In this document: piece after piece, positions 1 to 5,138 of the stretch
How positions within the stretch are numbered: the stretch's first letter is position 1
How the letters are laid out: every line of letters begins with the position of its first letter
Notes under the pieces: generated by a model
Told to the model about the DNA's origin: nothing
Databases searched by the model: none
The model's input: only the letters and a program-made list of their open reading frames with translations
Program-made: the position numbers and the translations under genes
Assembly (NCBI GenBank): GCA_023428885.1
Contig: JAEYWQ010000112.1
Span: 1 to 5,417 of the forward strand
Direction of reading: 5' to 3'
DNA: 5,417 bases
Source of the DNA: Bacillota bacterium
Lineage (GTDB): Bacteria; Bacillota; Clostridia; Lachnospirales; Lachnospiraceae

Positions 1-63
1 TCGATGACAAGGTTACTCTATTTGTTTACATTTTTTAAAATGCAATACTTACATATTCTATGC

Positions 64-630
64 TTAAAATCCAAAGTAGCGTAAAATACCAATATAGATT
101 CCATAGGCAAATTGATATTGATTGTCCCGTAATTTCTGAGCATCCGATGCATTCGTCAAATACCCTAATTCAACTAATATGGATGGCATGGAGGTTCTTC
201 GTAATACATACAAGGATCGATTTTCTCGCACTCCATTGTCTTTGGTTCCAACTGTTTGGGTAATCCCAATCAGGACCTGTTCTGCTAACCAGTTTGCCTG
301 GGTGTAAAATTGATAGATATAAACTTCAGTTCCATTAATTGCAGGATTAGGGTTTGAATTACAATGAATACTAATAAAATAGTTAGCACCCCATTCTGTT
401 GCCATCCTCACGCGTTCGGCTAAACTGGAAGCATTGTTGGTACCAAGTACTGTGGTTGGTGTTGGTCTGGATACCATAGCATCAAATCGATCATCATTAT
501 TCAGCAAATTTAATAAATAAATTCCTACTTGGTAGTTAATTTCTGACTCAAATAAGCCATTTCCAACAGCTCCTGCGTTATGAAAACCACTAGGATTATG
601 CCCTTGATCTATAAAAATTTTGATTGCCAA
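64..630 (-). CDS. N-acetylmuramoyl-L-alanine amidase (Amidase_3 type), leaderless
   Basis: This 188-residue protein should cleave the amide bond between N-acetylmuramic acid and L-alanine in peptidoglycan. It is a bare Amidase_3 catalytic domain. The zinc site can be read directly: H11 in DQGHNP, E28 in GLFESE and H89 in ISIHCNS, with the catalytic glutamate E154 in ILVELGYLTN. The ASLAERV-like stretch at about 68-74 and G100-T-E are also typical of the fold. There is no signal peptide, membrane segment, SH3 domain or other wall-binding module, so how it reaches the wall is unclear. Export by lysis, a holin or a sporulation compartment are all only possible. The start is TTG at 628-630: a good GGAAAGGAAAG site lies 7 bases upstream, the protein begins exactly at the first beta strand, and the upstream ATG in this frame runs into a stop. 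It is divergent from the ABC operon. The family call is secure; the physiological role is not. Confidence 0.93.
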   Translation of the reverse strand: MAIKIFIDQGHNPSGFHNAGAVGNGLFESEINYQVGIYLLNLLNNDDRFDAMVSRPTPTTVLGTNNASSLAERVRMATEWGANYFISIHCNSNPNPAINGTEVYIYQFYTQANWLAEQVLIGITQTVGTKDNGVRENRSLYVLRRTSMPSILVELGYLTNASDAQKLRDNQYQFAYGIYIGILRYFGF

Positions 631-637
631 AATTATA

Positions 638-648
638 CTTTCCTTTCC
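638..648 (-). promoter_or_regulatory. Ribosome binding site of the amidase (supports TTG start)
   Basis: On the minus strand this reads GGAAAGGAAAG and ends 7 bases before TTG at 628-630. The ATG at 649-651 on the minus strand is in the same frame but reads ATG GAA AGG AAA GTA TAA, so it cannot start the gene. The upstream half of the site lies in one arm of the inverted repeat 643-685. Confidence 0.75.
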
Positions 649-685
649 ATGTTGCTATTATAATTATATTCTTATACATGGAAAG
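643..685 (-). promoter_or_regulatory. Inverted repeat in the amidase leader, overlapping its ribosome binding site
   Basis: Plus-strand positions 643-652 (ctttccatgt) and 676-685 (acatggaaag) are perfect 10-bp complements with a 23-base AT-rich spacer. In minus-strand RNA the downstream arm carries GGAAAG, the upstream half of the amidase Shine-Dalgarno region. If transcription begins beyond 685, the repeat could fold and partly hide that site. If it begins inside the spacer, which holds TATAAT-like sequences on the minus strand, the repeat could instead be a DNA operator around a promoter. I found no convincing -35 box to choose between the two. Confidence 0.45.
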
Positions 686-815
686 TGTTCTTGCATCATG
701 AGTGATTGTTCTTAGTTAACATAATAAAATTATGAACAATTCTCTGTAATCATTAATATAGCATGATATGAAATCAATTCCCATATTCTTCTTACATTTG
801 TAAAAAACTTCACTC

Positions 816-844
816 TTGAACTATTGACAGAATAATGTTATAAT
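816..844 (+). promoter_or_regulatory. Sigma-A-type promoter of the ABC transporter operon
   Basis: A -35 box TTGAAC (816-821) is followed by a 17-base spacer and a perfect -10 box TATAAT (839-844). Transcription is predicted to start at about 850-852. A perfect TTGACA lies at 824-829, but only 9 bases from the -10, too close to pair with it. This promoter gives a leader of about 53 bases before the lipoprotein gene. Confidence 0.7.
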
Positions 845-850
845 CCAGAC

Positions 851-880
851 TATGATACTTCAACGCTTTAAAGTATCATA
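851..880 (+). promoter_or_regulatory. Perfect inverted repeat at the predicted transcription start: operator or 5' mRNA hairpin
   Basis: The arms tatgatactt (851-860) and aagtatcata (871-880) are exact reverse complements separated by 10 bases. The left arm begins where the promoter at 816-844 predicts the first transcribed base. It could be the binding site of a dimeric repressor, or a hairpin at the very 5' end of the mRNA that protects it from decay. It is not followed by a T run, so it is not a terminator, and it is too short to be a T-box or a known riboswitch. Confidence 0.6.
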
Positions 881-890
881 TGCGCAAAGT

Positions 891-897
891 AGGAGGA
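891..897 (+). promoter_or_regulatory. Ribosome binding site of the lipoprotein gene (decides the start)
   Basis: AGGAGGA lies 6 bases before ATG at 904. An in-frame ATG at 880 would place this site inside the coding region, sits in the arm of the inverted repeat and has no ribosome binding site of its own, so 904 is preferred. Confidence 0.85.
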
Positions 898-903
898 AGA
901 AAT

Positions 904-1887
904 ATGAAAAATATGAAACGTATATTAACTGCAGCACTTGTAACTGTGTTGGCGGTATCCACAATTGCTTGTGGTAAAAAAGAGGATGGAAAGAAAGAAA
1001 TTGGAATCATTAAGATGATGGACCACGTTGCTCTGAATCAATCTGAGGAGGGTTTTGTAGCTGCTCTTAAGGATAAGGGATTTGTAGATGGTAAGAATAT
1101 TACACTTACATATCAAAATGGCCAAGGTGACATAAATAATCTCCCTACGATCGCTGATAAGTTTGTAGGAGATAAAGTAGACTTAATTTTTGCGATTGCA
1201 ACTCCTAGTGCTCAGGCAGCTGCTGGTAAGACAACAACAATTCCTATTATTGGAACAGCAATTACTGATTTTACTTCTGCTGGTCTAGTGGAATCCGATG
1301 AAGTACCAAACACAAACGTTTCTGGTACGAACGATATGAATCCAATTGCTGCTCAGATTGACTTGATGTTTCAATTGTGTCCTGATGTAAAGACAGTTGG
1401 CTTCGTCTACAATTCTTCCGAAGACAACTCTACACTTCAGATTAATATAGTAAAAGAGATCTTAGATGCGAAAGGAATTACTTATGTAGAGCGTACTGTT
1501 TCTAGTACCAATGATGTACAACAGGCAGTAACTTCCATCGTAACAGAATGTGATGCTATCTATCTTCCAACAGATAATACGTTAGCAACTTCTATGGCAA
1601 CAGTCAACGAAGTAACTGTAGCAGCTAAGATTCCAGTCATCTGTGGTGAAACTGGTATGGTAGCTTCTGGTGGTTTTGCAACTCTAGGTATTAACTACTA
1701 CGACCTAGGATATCAAGCAGGTGTTATGGCAGTGAAGGTATTAAATGGTGAAGATATCTCTAAGATGCCGGTAGAAACATCAACTGATTATGTTTACAGT
1801 ATAAACAAAGACGTTGCTGAAGCTCTTGGAATTGCGATTCCGGAGGAATTAACTCAGTACATTATAACAACAACACAAGCAGAATAA
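904..1887 (+). CDS. ABC transporter solute-binding lipoprotein (ABC_sub_bind family, TrpX-like)
   Basis: This 327-residue protein is the extracellular ligand receptor of the importer encoded by the next two genes. It starts with a lipoprotein signal: K2, K5 and R6, a hydrophobic run at about 7-22, then a lipobox TIAC with the lipidated cysteine at C23, followed by a charged linker. The rest is a two-lobed periplasmic-binding fold of the ABC_sub_bind family (PF04392/COG2984), with IATPSAQA at 98-105, GTAITD at 117-122, VYNSSEDNS at 168-176, LPTDNT at 221-226 and a GGFATLGINYYDLG stretch at 256-269. Length is normal for the family. Known members include streptococcal TrpX-type proteins and C. 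difficile CD0873, which binds tyrosine; an aromatic amino acid ligand is therefore a reasonable guess, but family members vary and the ligand cannot be read here. A hairpin follows the gene, consistent with higher expression of this component than of the permease. Confidence 0.93.
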   Translation: MKNMKRILTAALVTVLAVSTIACGKKEDGKKEIGIIKMMDHVALNQSEEGFVAALKDKGFVDGKNITLTYQNGQGDINNLPTIADKFVGDKVDLIFAIATPSAQAAAGKTTTIPIIGTAITDFTSAGLVESDEVPNTNVSGTNDMNPIAAQIDLMFQLCPDVKTVGFVYNSSEDNSTLQINIVKEILDAKGITYVERTVSSTNDVQQAVTSIVTECDAIYLPTDNTLATSMATVNEVTVAAKIPVICGETGMVASGGFATLGINYYDLGYQAGVMAVKVLNGEDISKMPVETSTDYVYSINKDVAEALGIAIPEELTQYIITTTQAE

Positions 1888-1894
1888 AGGATAA

Positions 1895-1929
1895 AATTTC
1901 AGTTCAGAGGATAGCTCTGAACTGAAATT
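1895..1929 (+). promoter_or_regulatory. Intercistronic 15-bp hairpin between lipoprotein and permease genes
   Basis: Positions 1895-1909 and 1915-1929 form a perfect 15-bp stem around a 5-base loop (gatag). It starts 7 bases after the lipoprotein stop codon and ends 23 bases before the permease start. No T run follows (the next bases are gttagaaagg), so it is not a standard intrinsic terminator. The likely role, inferred from position, is to protect the 3' end of the lipoprotein mRNA or to block read-through in part, so that the receptor is made in excess. Confidence 0.75.
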
Positions 1930-1952
1930 GTTAGAAAGGTTGGAATTTAATC

Positions 1953-2852
1953 ATGGAGCAAATTATACTCGGTGCAATTTCACTTGGATTATTGTGGAGC
2001 ATCATGACACTCGGTGTCTATTTAACTTATCGTATCTTAGATGTAGCTGACCTATCTGTTGAGGGAACCATTGCTCTTGGTGGTGCAGTTGCGGCTAGAA
2101 TGATTGCAGGAGGTGTGAATCCTTGGATTGCGACATTGTGTGCCCTTGTCTCTGGCTTATTAGGTGGTTTTGTCACAGGTATCTTACATACCAAGTTGAA
2201 AATTCCTGCTCTTCTATCTGGTATATTAACTATGATAGCATTGTATTCAATTAATTTAAGAGTGATGGGGAAAGCAAATACATCTCTTCTTCGTGCAGAT
2301 ACCATTTTTACACCACTCGAAAATCTTGGTATCGATAAAAATATTGCAGTGTTAATCTTAGGATTAATCCTTGTTATCATCGTTTCTGTCATTATTTATT
2401 GGTTCTTTGGTACAGAATTGGGCAGCGCGATTCGTGCTACTGGAAATAATCAGAATATGGTTCGTGCTCAAGGAATTAATACTAGTACAATGATTATTAT
2501 TGGTTTGGTTTTATCCAATGGGCTTGTGGCTTTCTCTGGTGCCATAATCGCTCAATATCAATCCTATTCTGATGTTCAGATGGGAACTGGCTCGATTGTA
2601 ATTGGTTTAGCATCTTTGATTATAGGTGAAGTTATTGTTGGAACCAGAACCTTTAAGAGAACCTTAGTTGCTCTAGCGATTGGTGCTGTTGTTTATCGTA
2701 TTATTATTGCTTGTGTTTTAAAATTAGGTATGAATGCAAATGACTTAAAACTATTTACTGCAATTACAGTAGCCTTCTGCCTATGCTTACCTATGATAAA
2801 ATCCGGTATTAAGAACTCATGGTCTAGCATGAGAAATCAAGGAGGGCGCTAA
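1953..2852 (+). CDS. ABC transporter permease (BPD_transp_2 family, TrpY-like)
   Basis: This 299-residue integral membrane protein forms the channel of the importer, probably as a homodimer because the operon has only one permease gene. It has about eight hydrophobic segments, roughly at 4-25, 36-54, 58-80, 86-105, 131-152, 178-200, 212-232 and 236-286 (the last likely two helices). The family landmarks (PF02653/COG4120) are visible: DLSVEGTIALGG at 33-44, KIPALLSGILTM at 83-94, and the cytoplasmic coupling loop ELGSAIRATGNN at 155-166 running on to AQGIN at 172-176, which contacts the ATPase. There is no cleavable signal peptide, as usual for permeases. A moderate AAAGGTTGGA site lies 8 bases before the ATG. 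The gene follows the intercistronic hairpin and ends one base before the ATPase gene. Family assignment is firm; substrate is set by the lipoprotein and remains unknown. Confidence 0.94.
   Translation: MEQIILGAISLGLLWSIMTLGVYLTYRILDVADLSVEGTIALGGAVAARMIAGGVNPWIATLCALVSGLLGGFVTGILHTKLKIPALLSGILTMIALYSINLRVMGKANTSLLRADTIFTPLENLGIDKNIAVLILGLILVIIVSVIIYWFFGTELGSAIRATGNNQNMVRAQGINTSTMIIIGLVLSNGLVAFSGAIIAQYQSYSDVQMGTGSIVIGLASLIIGEVIVGTRTFKRTLVALAIGAVVYRIIIACVLKLGMNANDLKLFTAITVAFCLCLPMIKSGIKNSWSSMRNQGGR
2839..2846 (+). promoter_or_regulatory. Ribosome binding site of the ATPase gene, inside the permease gene
   Basis: AAGGAGGG lies within the last codons of the permease gene, 7 bases before ATG at 2854. 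With only one base between the permease stop and the ATPase start, the two genes are probably translationally coupled. Confidence 0.8.
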
Positions 2853-2853
2853 T

Positions 2854-3654
2854 ATGCTACAGATGAATAATATCTTCAAAACCTTTAATCCAGGTACTAT
2901 TAATGAAAAAAAGGCGCTCATTGATGTTAATCTATCATTAAAGCCAGGTGATTTTGTGACTGTCATTGGAGGTAATGGAGCTGGTAAGTCCACCTTATTA
3001 AACAGTTTAGCAGGTGTATTTCCAATTGATTCTGGTTCTATCCTTATCGATAATGAAGATGTTACCAGACTGATTGAATATCGTCGTGCTGAATACATTG
3101 GACGTGTGTTTCAAGATCCAATGATGGGAACCGCAGCAAACATGAATATAGAAGAAAACCTAGCTCTCGCTAATCGTCGTGGAAAACGTCGAACCCTGTC
3201 TTGGGGAATTAGCAAATCAGAACGTGAGATGTTTCATCACATCCTTAAGGTCTTAGACCTTGGTTTAGAGAATCGTCTTACTAGTAAAGTCGGATTACTG
3301 TCTGGTGGTCAACGTCAAGCCTTAACCTTATTGATGGCTACCTTACAAAAACCTAAGATCTTATTATTAGATGAACACACCGCTGCTCTTGATCCAAAGA
3401 CAGCTGCCAAAGTGTTAGAAATTTCCGACCAGATAATTGCAGAACATAACTTGACGGCTATGATGGTAACTCATAATATGAGAGATGCGATTGTTCATGG
3501 TAACCGATTGATTATGATGCATAATGGAACGATTATCTTGGATGTAGCCGGCGAGGAGAAAAAACAGTTGACTGTTGAGAAGTTATTACAGCAGTTCTCT
3601 CGTATTAGCGGAAGCCAACTTGAAAATGACCGTATGCTTTTAACGGATAACTAG
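2854..3654 (+). CDS. ABC transporter ATP-binding protein (TrpZ-like)
   Basis: This 266-residue cytoplasmic ATPase powers the importer by hydrolysing ATP as a dimer bound to the permease. All motifs are intact and in order: Walker A GGNGAGKST at 39-47 with K45, Q-loop Q87 in VFQDP, signature LSGGQ at 149-153, Walker B ILLLDE at 169-174 with catalytic E174, D-loop ALD at 178-180, and switch histidine H207 in VTHNM. Walker B is followed by H175 where many ABC ATPases have proline (DEHTAALDP); I recall this as usual for the COG1101 subfamily that pairs with ABC_sub_bind receptors. About 45 residues after the switch form a C-terminal tail without a recognisable regulatory domain. It is the last gene of the operon and is followed, after 35 bases, by a terminator. 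Function as an importer ATPase is secure; the transported compound is unknown. Confidence 0.95.
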   Translation: MLQMNNIFKTFNPGTINEKKALIDVNLSLKPGDFVTVIGGNGAGKSTLLNSLAGVFPIDSGSILIDNEDVTRLIEYRRAEYIGRVFQDPMMGTAANMNIEENLALANRRGKRRTLSWGISKSEREMFHHILKVLDLGLENRLTSKVGLLSGGQRQALTLLMATLQKPKILLLDEHTAALDPKTAAKVLEISDQIIAEHNLTAMMVTHNMRDAIVHGNRLIMMHNGTIILDVAGEEKKQLTVEKLLQQFSRISGSQLENDRMLLTDN

Positions 3655-3689
3655 ATTAGCTAATTCATTCTAAACTAAGCTTAATGATT

Positions 3690-3725
3690 AGGGTCTGTCT
3701 CAAAAATATGAGATAGACTCTTTTT
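3690..3725 (+). terminator. Factor-independent terminator of the ABC operon
   Basis: A stem of 13 pairs (3690-3702 with 3709-3721, two of them G-U) closes a 6-base loop aaaata and runs into five T residues at 3721-3725. It lies 35 bases after the ATPase stop codon, in the right place to end the operon transcript. Confidence 0.85.
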
Positions 3726-3730
3726 GATTA

Positions 3731-3813
3731 GCTCGAAGGCAAAGTGATTTAATGACAGATGGACAGCAATTCTGTTACCTGTCATCTTGCAAGCTTGCTT
3801 GCAAATTTTCGAA
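3731..3813 (+). repeat. Folded non-coding element, possible dispersed repeat
   Basis: This stretch contains nested complementarity. An imperfect stem joins 3753-3766 (tgacagatggacag) to 3772-3784 (ctgttacctgtca). An 8-bp inverted repeat, ttgcaagc (3787-3794) and gcttgcaa (3797-3804), follows directly. A short outer pairing tcgaa (3733-3737) with ttcga (3808-3812) encloses both. A 34-codon frame from ATG 3752 to TGA 3856 crosses it; the peptide would have five cysteines, but there is no well-placed ribosome binding site, so I do not call it a gene. The fold suggests a mobile repeat or a structured RNA. It does not match the cyclic-di-GMP riboswitch core. Copy number in the host genome cannot be judged from this window. 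Confidence 0.4.
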
Positions 3814-3846
3814 GTTCAGCTATGGTTTTTGTACATTTCGCTGTGA

Positions 3847-3892
3847 TCTATTGTGAGATTTTGGTCTATTGTAAAATTTGTATAAATTTTGG
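3847..3892 (+). repeat. AT-rich imperfect direct repeats upstream of the HD-GYP gene
   Basis: The octamer tctattgt occurs at 3847-3854 and again at 3865-3872, and attttgg occurs at 3858-3864 and 3886-3892, giving two degenerate copies of a tctattgt...attttgg unit. They lie some 35-80 bases upstream of the proposed HD-GYP promoter and could be activator sites, or chance in AT-rich DNA. Confidence 0.3.
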
Positions 3893-3926
3893 TAATATCT
3901 ACTATAAATATCGTAATATTTTTCAA

Positions 3927-3956
3927 TTGCTAAATATAGATGATTTCAGTTATAAT
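3927..3956 (+). promoter_or_regulatory. Probable sigma-A promoter of the HD-GYP gene
   Basis: TTGCTA (3927-3932) and a perfect TATAAT (3951-3956) are separated by 18 bases. Transcription would start near 3963, leaving a leader of about 22 bases with the ribosome binding site. The -35 box matches the consensus at only four of six bases. Confidence 0.5.
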
Positions 3957-3973
3957 AATAGAAGTTTGCGTTT

Positions 3974-3980
3974 GGAGGGG
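3974..3980 (+). promoter_or_regulatory. Ribosome binding site of the HD-GYP gene (decides the start)
   Basis: GGAGGGG ends 4 bases before ATG at 3985 (6 bases from its GGAGG core). The in-frame ATG at 3940 lies upstream of the -10 box and has no such site, so the 15 extra residues it would add are rejected. Confidence 0.85.
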
Positions 3981-3984
3981 AAAT

Positions 3985-5043
3985 ATGCGTTATATTACGA
4001 TGGAGAAAGCAGAACCTGGTATGGTACTTGCAAAACCAATATATGATAAATCGAATCGTATCCTAATAAGTAAACACAAAGAGCTCACCGCTGCTTTAAT
4101 ACAGAAGTTAGAGCTTAGAGGGTTTCCAGGATTATATATAGAAGATAGCCTATCAGAAGGGATTATCATAGAAGACGCTATTCCTGTGGAATTAAGAAAT
4201 CAAGGAGTGGATACTCTTCGTCGAGGTGACATTGATGGAACTTTAGAAGTTGCCAAACGAATCGTAGAACACATCTTAATAAATTCGGGTGTTTCTTTAG
4301 ATCTAATGGATTTAAGAAATTATGATGATTATACATACCGACACTGTGTTAATGTTTCTGTAATATCAAGTATTATTGGTCTAAAGATGGGTTTCAATCA
4401 TTTTCAGATGGAAGAATTGGCTTGTGCTGCTATCTTCCATGACTTAGGTAAAGTCTTAATAGAAGCAGAAATTATTAACAAAGCTTCTAAATTGACAAAA
4501 TCTGAATATGAGATTGTGAAAGAGCATTCTCGACATTCTTTTGATTTATTAAGAAATCATTGGAATATTTCCTCGAAAACAAGAATAAGTGTCCTGTATC
4601 ACCATGAGAATGAGGATGGTACTGGTTATCCAAAAGGCTTAAAAGGCGAGCAAATACCACTGTATTCTAAGATCATTCATGTCGCTGATGTGTATGATGC
4701 TCTCACATCAAAACGACCTTATAAGGACCCATATGCACGCGCAGAGGCTCTAGAATATTTATTGGGTAGTTGTGATTGTATGTTTGACGCTAGGGTGGTG
4801 CACGCGTTTCATAAGGCGGTTCCAATCTATCCAAAGGGAATTACGCTTCAGTTATCCAATGGTCAAGAAGGTATCGTAATTGAGAATACATCGAATCCTC
4901 TTCGCCCAGTTGTTCGATTATTCAATGGAGAAGAAATTAATCTCAACAACTCCATTGAACACTATAATCTTACAATTCGTAAAGAAACAACGTTAGAAAC
5001 TGATTTTTCTGATGAACTAGGAAGAAGACGTAATTTTACATGA
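3985..5043 (+). CDS. HD-GYP domain protein, probable cyclic-di-GMP phosphodiesterase
   Basis: This 352-residue soluble protein probably hydrolyses cyclic-di-GMP, the second messenger that sets the balance between motility and surface life. An N-terminal region (about 1-75, starting RYITMEKAEPGMVLAKPI) resembles the small N-terminal module of many clostridial HD-GYP proteins. The catalytic domain runs from about 85 to 285. Its metal and catalytic residues are all present: H120 in YRHCVNV, HD at 152-153 with K156 in HDLGK, H181, HHE at 206-208 in HHENEDGTGYP (GYP at 214-216), D235 in HVADVYDALTS, and RPY at 244-246. A C-terminal piece (about 288-335), with LSNGQEG and RPVVRLFNG, looks like a small beta-rich domain. 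There is no receiver, PAS or membrane segment, so its input signal is not visible. It has its own promoter and is convergent with a receiver gene. Activity on cyclic-di-GMP is inferred from intact motifs; cleavage of another cyclic dinucleotide is possible. Confidence 0.93.
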   Translation: MRYITMEKAEPGMVLAKPIYDKSNRILISKHKELTAALIQKLELRGFPGLYIEDSLSEGIIIEDAIPVELRNQGVDTLRRGDIDGTLEVAKRIVEHILINSGVSLDLMDLRNYDDYTYRHCVNVSVISSIIGLKMGFNHFQMEELACAAIFHDLGKVLIEAEIINKASKLTKSEYEIVKEHSRHSFDLLRNHWNISSKTRISVLYHHENEDGTGYPKGLKGEQIPLYSKIIHVADVYDALTSKRPYKDPYARAEALEYLLGSCDCMFDARVVHAFHKAVPIYPKGITLQLSNGQEGIVIENTSNPLRPVVRLFNGEEINLNNSIEHYNLTIRKETTLETDFSDELGRRRNFT

Positions 5044-5053
5044 TAAACTTTAA

Positions 5054-5091
5054 AAAAGGTTATGAAACAATTCTAAGTTTCATAACCTTTT
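5054..5091. terminator. Bidirectional terminator between convergent HD-GYP and receiver genes
   Basis: A perfect 15-bp stem (5054-5068 with 5077-5091) closes an 8-base loop (aattctaa). On the plus strand the stem ends in four T residues, ending HD-GYP transcripts 11 bases after the stop codon. On the minus strand the complementary A run at 5052-5057 gives six T residues, a better tail, ending receiver-gene transcripts. The remaining bases, 5092-5138, show nothing further. Confidence 0.85.
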
Positions 5092-5138
5092 GGATTCATT
5101 TGAAAGCCATTGGATTTTAATGAGGACATTTTATTCTC

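Noticed and set aside
29..42. catttt/aaaatg palindrome as terminator of the amidase gene
   Set aside because: Only six A-T-rich pairs around a two-base loop, not stable enough; the real terminator may lie left of the window.
60..263. Plus-strand frame of 67 codons
   Set aside because: It lies opposite the amidase gene, whose zinc motifs are intact; no ribosome binding site and no family features.
721..750. Minus-strand promoter ATTACA/TATTAT (18-base spacer) for the amidase
   Set aside because: Both boxes are weak and such matches are frequent in this AT-rich stretch; not strong enough to list as a feature.
824..829. Perfect TTGACA as the -35 box of the ABC operon
   Set aside because: Only 9 bases from TATAAT 839-844, and no usable -10 lies 16-18 bases downstream; TTGAAC at 816 with a 17-base spacer fits better.
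845..903. T-box or riboswitch in the ABC operon leader
   Set aside because: The predicted leader is about 53 bases with one simple hairpin, far too short, and there is no terminator or T-box motif.
925..1125. Minus-strand frame of 66 codons
   Set aside because: It lies opposite the lipoprotein gene and shows no protein family signal.
2027..2392. Minus-strand frame of 121 codons
   Set aside because: It is the shadow of the permease gene; no supporting motifs or ribosome binding site.
2817..3098. Minus-strand frame of 93 codons
   Set aside because: It lies opposite the permease end and the ATPase Walker A region, both clearly coding on the plus strand.
3726..3984. Cyclic-di-GMP riboswitch before the HD-GYP gene
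   Set aside because: A GGCAAA and a CGAA are present, but the conserved core and helices of the GEMM-type riboswitch cannot be assembled, and the region lies mostly upstream of the likely promoter.
3759..4046. Plus-strand frame of 95 codons
   Set aside because: It overlaps the start of the HD-GYP gene in another frame, has no ribosome binding site and its sequence is that expected from translating AT-rich intergenic DNA.
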